Positions 45,784 through 54,801 of a stretch of DNA of 64,000 nucleotides are shown piece by piece (positions within the stretch are counted from its first letter, which is position 1; each line of letters starts with the position of its first letter). The notes beneath the pieces are model-generated. The model did no database searches. It was not told where the DNA came from and saw nothing but the letters and a program-made list of their open reading frames with translations. Both the position numbers and the translations under genes were made by a program. The stretch is taken from positions 2,666,001 through 2,730,000 of the forward strand of contig NZ_CP015863.1 of the NCBI RefSeq assembly GCF_002163755.1, written 5' to 3'. The stretch is from Vibrio campbellii CAIM 519 = NBRC 15631 = ATCC 25920 (GTDB lineage: Bacteria; Pseudomonadota; Gammaproteobacteria; Enterobacterales; Vibrionaceae).

Positions 45784-46500
45784 ATGCAATTCAAACCCGC
45801 TCTAGAGTCAGCGACTCTGCTCAAACGCTACAAACGCTTCCTTGCCGATATCGAACTAGATAGTGGTGAAATCCGTACCATACACTGTGCAAACACCGGC
45901 GCAATGACGGGCTGCGCAACACCGGGCAACAAAGTTTGGTATTCCACTTCTGACAACCCTAAGCGTAAATACCCAAACAGTTGGGAACTTAGTGAGACCG
46001 CACAAGGACACAGAATTTGTATCAATACAGCTCGTGCTAACCAATTAGCGGTAGAAGCCATTGAAAATGATGTCATTTCAGAACTCGTTGGATATGACCA
46101 ACTTCAAACTGAGGTGAAATACGGCAATGAAAATAGCCGAATTGATATCTTGCTCAGCGCAAGTGACAAACCAAAGTGCTATATAGAGGTGAAAAGCGTC
46201 ACGCTGCTTGATGAAGAAAGCCCATCAGGACAAGGTTACTTCCCTGATGCTGTGTCTACTCGGGGGCAAAAACACCTGCGAGAGCTCACAGAAATGGCAC
46301 AAACTGGAAGTAGAGCCATACTTTTATTCACTGTTTTGCATTCAGGTATTGAAAAAGTATCTGCGGCGCACCATATAGACGCGAAATATTCAACGTTACT
46401 AAAACAAGCACAAGACGCTGGAGTAGAAGTTCTCTGCTACAAAGCCGAACTGAGCAATACTGAAGTCAAGTTACTCTCTGCTATTGAGTTTATCAATTAA
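45784..46500 (+). CDS. sfsA: Sugar fermentation stimulation protein SfsA
   Basis: This cytosolic protein of 238 residues is conserved next to dksA in enterics and vibrios. It was found as a stimulator of maltose genes in E. coli. The fold includes a nuclease-like catalytic region (SRIDILLSASDKPKCYIEVKSVTL) with conserved D and E-x-K residues, and the NTGAMTGCATPG loop. It has no strong ribosome-binding site and its start lies very close to that of the divergent hrpB. Its biochemical role is not firmly known. Confidence 0.93.
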   Translation: MQFKPALESATLLKRYKRFLADIELDSGEIRTIHCANTGAMTGCATPGNKVWYSTSDNPKRKYPNSWELSETAQGHRICINTARANQLAVEAIENDVISELVGYDQLQTEVKYGNENSRIDILLSASDKPKCYIEVKSVTLLDEESPSGQGYFPDAVSTRGQKHLRELTEMAQTGSRAILLFTVLHSGIEKVSAAHHIDAKYSTLLKQAQDAGVEVLCYKAELSNTEVKLLSAIEFIN

Positions 46501-46636
46501 GAGAAAAAATGATGTCGTCTTCACATTGACGATAAGTTTGCGATTCAGTAATTGCCTGCACCGCCTCTTTTTGCTATAGATACCCGCCTTAAATTGACTG
46601 CAATGCAGTTGACTAGGTGTAAGTAGGAGATGCTGT

Positions 46637-47083
46637 ATGCCAGAATCAAAGAAGAAAACGATAGGCATCCTAGCCATTGCCGGTGTGGAGCCATATCAGG
46701 AAAAGCCTGGTGAAGAGTACATGTCACCAGAGCAGGTTGAACACTTTACAAAGATCTTAACAGCTTGGCGTAATCAGCTCAGGGAAGAAGTCGATCGCAC
46801 TGTACACCACATGCAGGACGAAGCAGCAAACTTCCCAGATCCAGTTGACCGTGCTTCTCAAGAGGAAGAGTTCAGCTTAGAACTGCGTAACCGTGACCGT
46901 GAGCGTCGCCTGATCAAGAAGATCGAAAAAACTCTAGACAAAATTACTGAAGACGATTTCGGCTTCTGTGAATCTTGTGGCGTAGAGATTGGCGTTCGTC
47001 GCCTAGAAGCACGTCCAACTGCTGATCTTTGTATTGACTGCAAAACGCTTGCAGAAATCAAAGAGAAACAGATGCAAGGTTAA
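46637..47083 (+). CDS. dksA: RNA polymerase-binding transcription factor DksA
   Basis: DksA enters the secondary channel of RNA polymerase and, with ppGpp, represses rRNA promoters and adjusts others. It has 148 residues. The coiled-coil tip holds the acidic DPVDRA motif, and the C-terminal zinc finger has four cysteines (CESCG ... LCIDC). TAGGAGA is the ribosome-binding site. It is a single gene with its own terminator, in the same order as E. coli (sfsA-dksA-gluQ-pcnB-folK). Confidence 0.97.
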   Translation: MPESKKKTIGILAIAGVEPYQEKPGEEYMSPEQVEHFTKILTAWRNQLREEVDRTVHHMQDEAANFPDPVDRASQEEEFSLELRNRDRERRLIKKIEKTLDKITEDDFGFCESCGVEIGVRRLEARPTADLCIDCKTLAEIKEKQMQG

Positions 47084-47106
47084 TTGAACTAGCATTATGA
47101 TTATTG

Positions 47107-47134
47107 AAAGGGAGCTCAGGCTCCCTTTTTGTTT
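47107..47134 (+). terminator. Terminator after dksA
   Basis: AAAGGGAGC-TCAG-GCTCCCTTT is followed by a T-run (TTTGTTTT). Confidence 0.92.
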
Positions 47135-47191
47135 TGATTAGCTTTATAACACTAAGCTTGTAGTTTTACCCGGATATTTCGAGATACACGC

Positions 47192-48055
47192 ATGACACGC
47201 TATGTGGGTCGATTTGCCCCATCCCCTTCAGGTCCATTGCATTTTGGCTCCTTAGTGGCCGCTTTAGGCAGCTACTTTCAAGCAAAAGCCAATCAAGGCA
47301 CTTGGCTGGTTCGTATTGAAGACCTTGATCCACCAAGAGAAATGCCAGGCGCTTCTGAAATGATTCTAGACGCGCTTAAGGTGTACCACTTGCATTGGGA
47401 TGGAGAGGTGGTTTATCAAAGCGAGCGACACCACCTCTATCAAGCACAAATCGATGCTTGGTTAGAAAATGGGGATGCCTACTATTGCCAGTGCACGCGT
47501 AAGCAAATTAAAGAGCACGGTGGTTATTATCCCGGCACTTGCCGCGACAAAGGCTTGAAAGAAGGCGCGATTCGCCTAAAAATGACCAAGCCTATTGCCG
47601 ACTTCCTCGATCAGAAGCACGGTTTGATGAACATTCCTGAAGCGTTAGTAAATGAAGATTTCATTATTAAACGCCGAGATGGATTATTTGCCTATAATCT
47701 TGCGGTAGTATTAGACGACATTGACCAAGGCGTGACTGAAGTTGTCCGTGGCGCTGACTTAATTGAGCCCACAGGCCGTCAAATCAGCTTGTACCAAATC
47801 CTTGGGCAGCCTGAAGTCAGCTATTTACATTTACCATTGGCAATGGACAGCAACGGCAATAAATTGTCGAAGCAAAATCATGCGACAGCCATTGATGTCG
47901 ATAATCCGAAGCCTGCTCTGCTGCATGCTATGACGTTTTTAGGATTCGATATTCCTGAAGATATGAAAGCCGCTAACCTAGACGAAATCCTACGTTGGGG
48001 CTGCGAAAATTGGCGTTTAGAACAGCTTCCAGCAGAGATCGAGATCACACCATGA
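47192..48055 (+). CDS. gluQRS: Glutamyl-Q tRNA(Asp) synthetase
   Basis: This paralogue of glutamyl-tRNA synthetase lacks the anticodon-binding domain and attaches glutamate to the queuosine of tRNA-Asp. It has 287 residues. The HIGH-like motif is PSPSGPLHFGSL, the KMSKS-like motif KLSKQNHA, and the zinc-binding cysteines lie in YYCQCTRKQ and YPGTCRDKG. In E. coli its gene follows dksA, as here. It is followed by pcnB in the same direction after about 100 bp. Confidence 0.95.
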   Translation: MTRYVGRFAPSPSGPLHFGSLVAALGSYFQAKANQGTWLVRIEDLDPPREMPGASEMILDALKVYHLHWDGEVVYQSERHHLYQAQIDAWLENGDAYYCQCTRKQIKEHGGYYPGTCRDKGLKEGAIRLKMTKPIADFLDQKHGLMNIPEALVNEDFIIKRRDGLFAYNLAVVLDDIDQGVTEVVRGADLIEPTGRQISLYQILGQPEVSYLHLPLAMDSNGNKLSKQNHATAIDVDNPKPALLHAMTFLGFDIPEDMKAANLDEILRWGCENWRLEQLPAEIEITP

Positions 48056-48157
48056 TTCTCAAACGGGGCTGTGTAAGCTATGATTAGCCGCAAAATTGGC
48101 CCTAGTGGCGTAAAAAACTAACCAAAGCAAGATTGGATTAAACCCAGTTATTGCCAG

Positions 48158-49525
48158 ATGCACATGAATACAAACGACTATACAACAAGCGAATCTGCCA
48201 TGATCCCAGAACTCGCTCTCAATGTAATTACTCGTGAAGAGCACAGCATTTCGCGTAAGCAGATCAGTGACAATGCACTGAAGGTGCTATACCGACTAAA
48301 CGGTGCCGGTTTCGATGCTTTTCTTGTGGGTGGCGGGGTTCGAGACTTACTGCTTGGACAAAAACCAAAAGACTTTGATATCGCAACCAACGCGACACCA
48401 GAACAGATCAAACAGCTATTTAGAAACTGCCGTTTGATTGGCCGTCGCTTCCGTCTCGCACACATTATGTTTGGCCGAGACATCATCGAAGTTGCAACCT
48501 TCCGTGGTCACCACCAAGAGCAAAAAAACAAGAACGTCTCTCAGCAGTCAAAAGAAGGCATGCTGCTTCGTGACAATGTTTACGGCACTATTGATGAAGA
48601 TGCAGAGCGCCGTGACTTCACGATTAACTCGATGTACTACAACATCGCAGACTACTCAATTCACGACTATGCACGTGGCATTGAGGATCTAGAAGACCGT
48701 CTTGTTCGCCTGATCGGTGATCCAGAAACCCGTTACCGCGAAGACCCAGTGCGCATGCTGCGTGCGATTCGCTTTGCTGTGAAGCTCGACTTCGACATCG
48801 AAGAAGACACCGCAGCACCGATTGAAGAGATGGCACCGCTGCTACGCGATATCCCATCGGCACGTCTATTCGAAGAATCGTTGAAGATGCTTCAATCCGG
48901 TCACGGTCTAGAAACTTATCACCTACTGCGTGAATACAACCTATTCCAGCAGCTTTTCCCTGCGATTGCTGAACACTTCACTGAAGATTACGAATCTCAC
49001 ACTGAACAAATGCTTGATTTGGTGCTTGATTCAACCGATATGCGTATCGAAGAAGGCAAACGCATCAACCCAGCATTCATGTTTGCTGCCATGCTGTGGT
49101 ACCCGCTATGCGCAATGGCTGACAAACTGATGGGACAGCATAACCTGTGCCATTACGACGCCATCATGGAAGCGAGCAACATCATTCTTGATGACCAAGT
49201 ACGTACCATTGCGATTCCACGCCGTCATACCGCGACAATTCGTGAAATTTGGCAGCTGCAATTACGTCTTCCACGACGCAATGGCAAACGCGCATTCCGC
49301 CTAATGGAGCTCAACAAATTTAGAGCTGGCTTTGATTTTCTTGAAATGCGCGGTGAAATTGAGGGTGGAGACACTCAGAAGCTTGCCAAGTGGTGGGAAA
49401 CTTTCCAAAATGCGGGCCGAGAAATGCGCCAAGCTATGGCTGGTGATCTCGATGGCCAAGCGCCTAAAACTGGCCAACGCCGCCGTAAAACCTATCGCAA
49501 GAAAAAGAGTAAGCCGAAATCATGA
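48158..49525 (+). CDS. pcnB: Poly(A) polymerase I
   Basis: PcnB adds 3' poly(A) tails that mark RNA for decay. It has about 455 residues. The nucleotidyltransferase motif is LVGGGVRDLLLGQKPKDFDIAT, followed by the RRDFTINSMYY motif and the RNA-binding region, and the C-terminus is basic (RRRKTYRKKKSKPKS). The start is uncertain: no good ribosome-binding site lies before the ATG at 48158 or the one at 48164, and the conserved domain begins only near residue 24. The E. coli gene begins with AUU. An in-frame ATT occurs here at 48137. It overlaps folK by 4 bp. Confidence 0.94.
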   Translation: MHMNTNDYTTSESAMIPELALNVITREEHSISRKQISDNALKVLYRLNGAGFDAFLVGGGVRDLLLGQKPKDFDIATNATPEQIKQLFRNCRLIGRRFRLAHIMFGRDIIEVATFRGHHQEQKNKNVSQQSKEGMLLRDNVYGTIDEDAERRDFTINSMYYNIADYSIHDYARGIEDLEDRLVRLIGDPETRYREDPVRMLRAIRFAVKLDFDIEEDTAAPIEEMAPLLRDIPSARLFEESLKMLQSGHGLETYHLLREYNLFQQLFPAIAEHFTEDYESHTEQMLDLVLDSTDMRIEEGKRINPAFMFAAMLWYPLCAMADKLMGQHNLCHYDAIMEASNIILDDQVRTIAIPRRHTATIREIWQLQLRLPRRNGKRAFRLMELNKFRAGFDFLEMRGEIEGGDTQKLAKWWETFQNAGREMRQAMAGDLDGQAPKTGQRRRKTYRKKKSKPKS

Positions 49526-50007
49526 TCACAGCGTACATTGCGGTTGGCAGTAACTTGGCTGATCCCGTCAGCCAAGCGAAGCAAGCGATCGAGGCATTAA
49601 AAACGCTACCAAACTCTGAGTTTGTGCAAGCCTCTTCGCTCTACAGTAGCACGCCGATGGGGCCACAAAACCAACCGGATTACATCAATGCGGTGGTGGC
49701 GATTAAAACCAATTTGACGCCTCTTGAACTGCTCGATTGCACCCAAGCGATTGAGCAGGAACAAGGGCGTGTCCGTAAAGAAGAACGCTGGGGCCCAAGA
49801 ACCTTGGACCTCGACATGATTCTATACGGCAATGAGGTGATTGATTCCGAAAGACTGACAGTTCCACACTATGGAATGAGAGAGCGCGAGTTCGTACTCT
49901 ACCCTCTTGCGGAAATTGCACCAAGTTTACAACTCCCAGACGGGACCGAGGTGTCGTCACTACTTGAACAAGTAGATTGCAACGGCCTCAATATTTGGCA
50001 GTCATAG
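49522..50007 (+). CDS. folK: 2-amino-4-hydroxy-6-hydroxymethyldihydropteridine pyrophosphokinase
   Basis: FolK transfers pyrophosphate from ATP to the pterin in folate synthesis. The 161-residue protein starts AYIAVGSNLADP and carries the signature RWGPRTLDLDMILYG with the two magnesium aspartates. It overlaps pcnB as ATGA and is followed by panB after 24 bp, so folate and pantothenate genes share the message. Confidence 0.96.
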   Translation: MITAYIAVGSNLADPVSQAKQAIEALKTLPNSEFVQASSLYSSTPMGPQNQPDYINAVVAIKTNLTPLELLDCTQAIEQEQGRVRKEERWGPRTLDLDMILYGNEVIDSERLTVPHYGMREREFVLYPLAEIAPSLQLPDGTEVSSLLEQVDCNGLNIWQS

Positions 50008-50031
50008 CCAACTCCTAGTGAGGATAAAACA

Positions 50032-50826
50032 ATGAAAAAAATGACCATTAACGACCTGATTAAGTGGAAGCAAGAAGGTCGTAAATTTGCTACTTCAACT
50101 GCATACGATGCAAGCTTTGCCCAACTTTTTGAAAGCCAAGAAATGCCAGTACTGTTGGTCGGCGACTCTCTAGGCATGGTTCTGCAAGGTAAAACAGATA
50201 CATTGCCAGTAACCGTTGAAGATATCGCTTATCACACGCGCTCTGTACGCGCTGGTAGCCCAAACTGTCTATTGATGGCTGATATGCCATTCATGAGCTA
50301 CGCAACGCCTGAACAAGCATGTGAGAACGCAGCAACGCTAATGCGTGCTGGTGCAAATATGGTAAAAATCGAAGGCGGCGATTGGTTAGTTGATACCGTT
50401 AAGATGCTAACTGAACGCGCAGTTCCTGTTTGTGCTCACCTAGGCCTTACCCCACAATCTGTAAACATCTTTGGTGGTTACAAAGTACAAGGCCGCGATC
50501 AAGAAAAAGCCGATCGCATGGTGAAAGACGCATTGGCCTTGCAAGAAGCCGGCGCTCAAATTGTTTTGTTAGAATGTGTACCTGCTGAATTGGCAGCTCG
50601 TATTACTCAAGTTCTTGATGTGCCAGTGATCGGCATCGGTGCTGGTAATGTGACCGACGGTCAGATTCTTGTTATGCACGATATGTTTGGAATTTCGGCG
50701 AACTACATGCCAAAATTCTCGAAAAACTTCCTTGCTGAAACAGGCGATATGCGCAAAGCCGTGGCTCAATACATGGCTGAAGTTGAAAGCGGTGCATTCC
50801 CAGACGAAGCTCATACCATTGCCTAG
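50032..50826 (+). CDS. panB: 3-methyl-2-oxobutanoate hydroxymethyltransferase
   Basis: PanB makes ketopantoate from 2-ketoisovalerate and methylene-tetrahydrofolate, the first committed step of pantothenate synthesis. The 264-residue protein has the metal-binding VGDSLGM motif, KIEGGDW, and the GHLGLTP-type region (AHLGLTPQSVN). It begins 24 bp after folK and is followed by panC after 11 bp. The folate and pantothenate genes are linked functionally because PanB needs the folate cofactor. Confidence 0.97.
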   Translation: MKKMTINDLIKWKQEGRKFATSTAYDASFAQLFESQEMPVLLVGDSLGMVLQGKTDTLPVTVEDIAYHTRSVRAGSPNCLLMADMPFMSYATPEQACENAATLMRAGANMVKIEGGDWLVDTVKMLTERAVPVCAHLGLTPQSVNIFGGYKVQGRDQEKADRMVKDALALQEAGAQIVLLECVPAELAARITQVLDVPVIGIGAGNVTDGQILVMHDMFGISANYMPKFSKNFLAETGDMRKAVAQYMAEVESGAFPDEAHTIA

Positions 50827-50837
50827 AGGATAAATGC

Positions 50838-51740
50838 ATGCAAACTTTTGCGGAAATCTCAGCGATTCGTGAACAGGTAAAAACCTTTAAGCGTGAAGGT
50901 CGCAAAGTAGCGTTTGTCCCAACGATGGGCAACCTACACGAAGGCCACCTTACGCTTGTTCGTAAAGCTCGCGAATACGCGGATGTCGTTGTCGTAAGCA
51001 TCTTTGTAAACCCGATGCAGTTTGACCGTGCAGACGATTTGAATAACTACCCTCGCACCCTAGAAGAAGACCTGAGCAAACTAGGTAGTGAAAGCGTAGA
51101 AGTGGTGTTCACTCCAACACCAGAAATCATCTACCCAGAAGGCTTGGACAAACAAACGTTTGTTGATGTTCCTGGCTTATCTACCATTCTTGAAGGCGCG
51201 TCTCGCCCAGGTCACTTCCGTGGCGTGACAACCATCGTCAACAAGCTGTTCAACATCGTTCAACCTGATGTGGCTTGCTTTGGCGAGAAAGACTTCCAGC
51301 AACTTGCGGTGATTCGCAAAATGGTTGAAGACTTGGTGATGGACATCGAAATCATCGGCGTTCCAACCGTACGTGAAATGGATGGCCTTGCAATGAGCTC
51401 TCGTAATGGTCTTTTGACCATTGATGAACGTCAACGCGCCCCAGTACTTGCTCGCACCATGCGTTGGATCAGCAGTGCGATGCGTGGTGGCCGTGATGAT
51501 TACGCTTCAGTGATTGAAGATGCGAACGACCAACTGCGTGCAGCGGGTCTACAGCCTGATGAAATCTTCATTCGTGATGCTCGTACACTTCAAGCTATTA
51601 CTGCTGAGACCACTCAAGCGGTGATCCTGATGTCTGCATTCTTGGGTAAAGCACGCCTAATCGACAACCAAACGGTTGATATGGTCGTAGAAACCAAAGA
51701 AGAAGAATCAAGCGAAGCGAACTCAGCAAGCGCTGAATAG
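50838..51740 (+). CDS. panC: Pantothenate synthetase
   Basis: PanC joins pantoate and beta-alanine with ATP. It has 300 residues, with the HIGH-like motif HEGHLTLV after VPTMGNL, the FGEKDFQQL motif and the AMSSRN loop. A short acidic C-terminal tail (KEEESSEANSASAE) is extra to the catalytic core. No panD follows, unlike in E. coli, so the beta-alanine it uses must come from another enzyme. It ends at a terminator shared with the convergent acyltransferase gene. Confidence 0.97.
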   Translation: MQTFAEISAIREQVKTFKREGRKVAFVPTMGNLHEGHLTLVRKAREYADVVVVSIFVNPMQFDRADDLNNYPRTLEEDLSKLGSESVEVVFTPTPEIIYPEGLDKQTFVDVPGLSTILEGASRPGHFRGVTTIVNKLFNIVQPDVACFGEKDFQQLAVIRKMVEDLVMDIEIIGVPTVREMDGLAMSSRNGLLTIDERQRAPVLARTMRWISSAMRGGRDDYASVIEDANDQLRAAGLQPDEIFIRDARTLQAITAETTQAVILMSAFLGKARLIDNQTVDMVVETKEEESSEANSASAE

Positions 51741-51756
51741 GCGAAATACATAAACG

Positions 51757-51787
51757 AAAAGGTCGGCACTTAGCCGACCTTTTTTGT
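51757..51787. terminator. Bidirectional terminator between panC and the acyltransferase gene
   Basis: AAAAGGTCGGC and GCCGACCTTTTTT pair around ACTTA. A- and T-runs on both sides allow it to act on either strand. Confidence 0.92.
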
Positions 51788-51802
51788 ATCCGAGGAAAGG
51801 AG

Positions 51803-52744
51803 TTACGAATAAACGCATTGAAGCCCTTCAGGACGTGTCTTGAATCGCTTATGCAGCCACATCCATGCTGGAATATCTCTTCGGATCATATCTTCAATCT
51901 CTTGGTTTAAAATGCTCGCAGCTTTAACCGGATTACGTCGTTCAAATTGTTCACTCAAGTCACCACCAACATATAAGGTGTATTGATTGTCGCTTACTAC
52001 TGTTACACCAGACATCACTGCACACTTGGTTGCATCAACCAATACACTCGAACCCGCCGTACTTGCGGCCTGATTGACAGCGAAGAAAGGCGCAAAGACT
52101 GAGCTATCCGCACCATAATCGTGATCCGGCAAATACCATAATCGCTGGCCATTCTTTAGGACTTTGAGCATCGATTTTACGTCTTTGCGATCTATCATTT
52201 GATGCCCACAACGCGTACGGCCTCGATGTTGAATAAATTCATAAGCGGGATTTGAGTTCGGACGATACACGCCATAGCCTTTCGCAAACTGGCTAAAGAT
52301 TCTCGCCGTCATTTCCAAGTTAAGGTGATGGCTGCATACCACCAACACACCTCGCCCATTCTTTTCTTGCTCAAGCAGGCGCTCTTTACCCACAACTTGA
52401 GTCAGACGCTGTACACGCCAATCAGGCCAAAACCATGCCATTCCGGTTTCTATCAACGCCATGCCAGTGTATTTAAAATTTGCCTTTACCAGGTCATCAC
52501 ATTTGGCATCACTGTATTCAGGAAAACAGAGTTTAAGGTTTCGTTTTGCGATATTTCTGCGGCGCTTCATCAGCGACATAGCAAGTGTGCCAATACCTCT
52601 GCCTAATGCACGGAGCACTGGATAAGGAAGTAGATTAACGATCAGCGCTAATAAACCAAAAGCGAGCCACACAGACCAGTATTTGGGACGCAGTAATTTT
52701 AAAGAGAAAGGGGGAGATGGGACGACATTCATAGCTTCACTCAT
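51803..52744 (-). CDS. LpxL/LpxM-family lipid A acyltransferase
   Basis: This inner-membrane acyltransferase of 313 residues adds a secondary acyl chain to lipid A. The HX4E catalytic motif is intact in CSHHLNLEMT, and an N-terminal hydrophobic helix (SVWLAFGLLALIVNLLPYP) anchors it. Other family segments are RRRNIAKRNLKLCFPE and DHDYG. Vibrios carry several members, so this could be LpxL, LpxM or LpxN, and I cannot assign the chain added. It is a single gene convergent with panC. Confidence 0.88.
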   Translation of the reverse strand: MSEAMNVVPSPPFSLKLLRPKYWSVWLAFGLLALIVNLLPYPVLRALGRGIGTLAMSLMKRRRNIAKRNLKLCFPEYSDAKCDDLVKANFKYTGMALIETGMAWFWPDWRVQRLTQVVGKERLLEQEKNGRGVLVVCSHHLNLEMTARIFSQFAKGYGVYRPNSNPAYEFIQHRGRTRCGHQMIDRKDVKSMLKVLKNGQRLWYLPDHDYGADSSVFAPFFAVNQAASTAGSSVLVDATKCAVMSGVTVVSDNQYTLYVGGDLSEQFERRNPVKAASILNQEIEDMIRRDIPAWMWLHKRFKTRPEGLQCVYS

Positions 52745-52832
52745 TTACAGCAGATGCATTTACGAAAGATGAGTGAAACCTAGCATGTAAAACGTCGAAA
52801 ATTTGTATGGGATTGTATTGATGTGCATAGAA

Positions 52833-52860
52833 AAAGAGCAGCTCTGATGGCTGCTCTTTC
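52833..52860 (-). terminator. Terminator after the yadGH export genes
   Basis: AAAGAGCAGC and GCTGCTCTTT pair around 7 bases, with TTTTTC on the minus strand after the stem. Confidence 0.88.
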
Positions 52861-52874
52861 GATTACTTTTTGTA

Positions 52875-53645
52875 TTAGCTTCTTAGGCCTATCCCTTTGG
52901 TGACTAGATAGTGAGCCACAGCATAAAGCGCGACAACAAATACCGTCAGTACGCTAAACGAGGCGGCAATACCCACGTCGGACACACCAAGGAAGCCATA
53001 ACGGAATGCATTCACCATGTAGACGATAGGGTTCAATTTAGACACCCCTTGCCAAAAATCAGGCAATAGGCTGATTGAGTAAAACACACCGCCGAGGTAA
53101 GTCAGTGGTGTCAATACAAACGTCGGGATGATAGAGATATCATCGAACGTTCTCGCGTAAACTGCGTTAATTAAGCCACCGAGTGAGAACACAACCGAAG
53201 TCATAAATACCGTCGCAATAATGATGCCCCAGTGGTCCACTTGCAAATCAACAAAGAACAACGACACGAAAGTAACGATGGTGCCCACCAGCAAACCACG
53301 AACGACTCCCCCCATAACAAAACCAAGAATGATGACGTAGTTTGGTACTGGCGCAACCAACAACTCTTCAATATTGCGCTGGAATTTAGAACTAAAGAAT
53401 GACGATGCGACGTTGGAATACGAGTTGGTGATCACCGACATCATGATCAAGCCCGGCACAATGTATTCCATGTAGCTAAAGCCGTTCATTTCACCAATAC
53501 GAGAACCAATTAGGCTACCGAAGATGATGAAATACAGCGTCATCGTAATCGCTGGCGGCACAAGGGTTTGCACCCAAATTCGTGTGAAGCGATTGATCTC
53601 TTTCGTCAGTAGGCTACAAAAAGCGGTCCAATATAACTTGTACAT
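52875..53645 (-). CDS. yadH: ABC-2-type transporter permease YadH
   Basis: This inner-membrane permease has 256 residues and six helices of the ABC-2 family, with the typical central motif of drug/polysaccharide exporters (PGLIMMSVITNSYSNVASSFFSSKFQRN region). It pairs with the ATPase encoded just upstream; their reading frames overlap by one base. The pair is conserved next to hpt and can in enterics, as here. The substrate is unknown. Confidence 0.93.
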   Translation of the reverse strand: MYKLYWTAFCSLLTKEINRFTRIWVQTLVPPAITMTLYFIIFGSLIGSRIGEMNGFSYMEYIVPGLIMMSVITNSYSNVASSFFSSKFQRNIEELLVAPVPNYVIILGFVMGGVVRGLLVGTIVTFVSLFFVDLQVDHWGIIIATVFMTSVVFSLGGLINAVYARTFDDISIIPTFVLTPLTYLGGVFYSISLLPDFWQGVSKLNPIVYMVNAFRYGFLGVSDVGIAASFSVLTVFVVALYAVAHYLVTKGIGLRS

Positions 53646-54562
53646 TATTGGTTACCTCCACGTACGATGCTGACAAACAGCTCTTCCAAACGGTTTGCTT
53701 TATTACGCATAGAGAGTACTTTCACCCCACTCTCTGAAAGTTGACTAAATACTGAATTCAGACCTTGGCTCTTGTCCAATTCAATCTCTAATGAACCATT
53801 GATCATTGTTTGGCTATTCACACCCGCAAGCTCTGGCATCTCACCATTAAACTCGACATCAAGAATGAAGGTTTCAACACGCAGTTTACCGAGTAGTGCT
53901 TTCATGGTCGTATTCTCGATTAGCTCACCTTTATTGATGATACCGATGTTACGACACAGCATTTCCGCTTCTTCAAGGTAGTGAGTGGTTAGGATGATAG
54001 TGATGCCCTGCTCTTGGTTAATCTCTTTCAAGAAGTCCCACATTGAGCGACGCAACTCGATATCCACACCCGCCGTAGGCTCATCAAGAATCAACAACTG
54101 AGGTTCGTGCATCAGAGCGCGAGCAATCATCAAACGGCGCTTCATACCACCGGACAAATTACGCGCGCGCTCTTTGCGTTTTTCCCACAAATCGAGCTTA
54201 GTTAGGTATTTTTCCGCACGAACTTTAGCAAGCTCTTTGGATACGCCATAGTAGCCCGCTTGCTGCATCACAATTTGCTCAACCGTTTCAAATTGGTTGA
54301 AGTTGAATTCTTGTGGCACCAAGCCTAAGTTCTGCTTTGCTAATTCAAGATGCGTATCGATGTCGTAGCCAAAAACCTTCGTCGTACCCGAGGTTTTGTT
54401 TACTAAAGAAGAGATAATGCCAATTGTTGTGGATTTACCCGCACCATTTGGCCCTAGAAGTGCGTAGAAGTCGCCTTTTTCTACTGTTAGGCTGATGCCC
54501 TTCAACGCTTCAAATCCGCCCGCATAAGTCTTGCGAAGCTGTTCTATTTCTAATGCGTACAT
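53645..54562 (-). CDS. yadG: ABC transporter ATPase YadG
   Basis: This is the cytoplasmic ATPase of the YadGH exporter. It has Walker A (GPNGAGKST), signature (LSGGMKRRLMIA), Walker B (LLILDEPTAGVD) and an H-loop (TTHYLEEAE). I chose ATG 54562 because it gives the family start MYALEIEQLRKTYAGG and 305 residues. An in-frame ATG at 54619 would add 19 residues with no resemblance to relatives. Neither start has a clear ribosome-binding site. The nearby SulP gene lies in the same direction upstream. Confidence 0.93.
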   Translation of the reverse strand: MYALEIEQLRKTYAGGFEALKGISLTVEKGDFYALLGPNGAGKSTTIGIISSLVNKTSGTTKVFGYDIDTHLELAKQNLGLVPQEFNFNQFETVEQIVMQQAGYYGVSKELAKVRAEKYLTKLDLWEKRKERARNLSGGMKRRLMIARALMHEPQLLILDEPTAGVDIELRRSMWDFLKEINQEQGITIILTTHYLEEAEMLCRNIGIINKGELIENTTMKALLGKLRVETFILDVEFNGEMPELAGVNSQTMINGSLEIELDKSQGLNSVFSQLSESGVKVLSMRNKANRLEELFVSIVRGGNQ

Positions 54563-54751
54563 TGCGTAATCATTGCCATCTGTTGATGAATCGTGAATGC
54601 CAATACCGTTGGGGATCATTGATAGCGACTCAAGAGTCGAAAGCGATATTGCACTGAAGTTGAATTAGTTTATCGTTGAATAACGATGAATACAAATAAA
54701 CCTTTCTATAAAATTAGAAATAACTATAAATCCTCCCAACGCCATATAGTA

Positions 54752-54787
54752 AAAAGCGCCATCAAACCTCTCTGATAGCGCTTTTAA
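54752..54787 (-). terminator. Terminator after the SulP gene
   Basis: AAAAGCGC and GCGCTTTT pair, with further pairing of ATCA and TGAT inside. T-rich sequence follows on the minus strand. Confidence 0.75.
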
Positions 54788-54801
54788 ATGAGTGACTTAG
54801 A

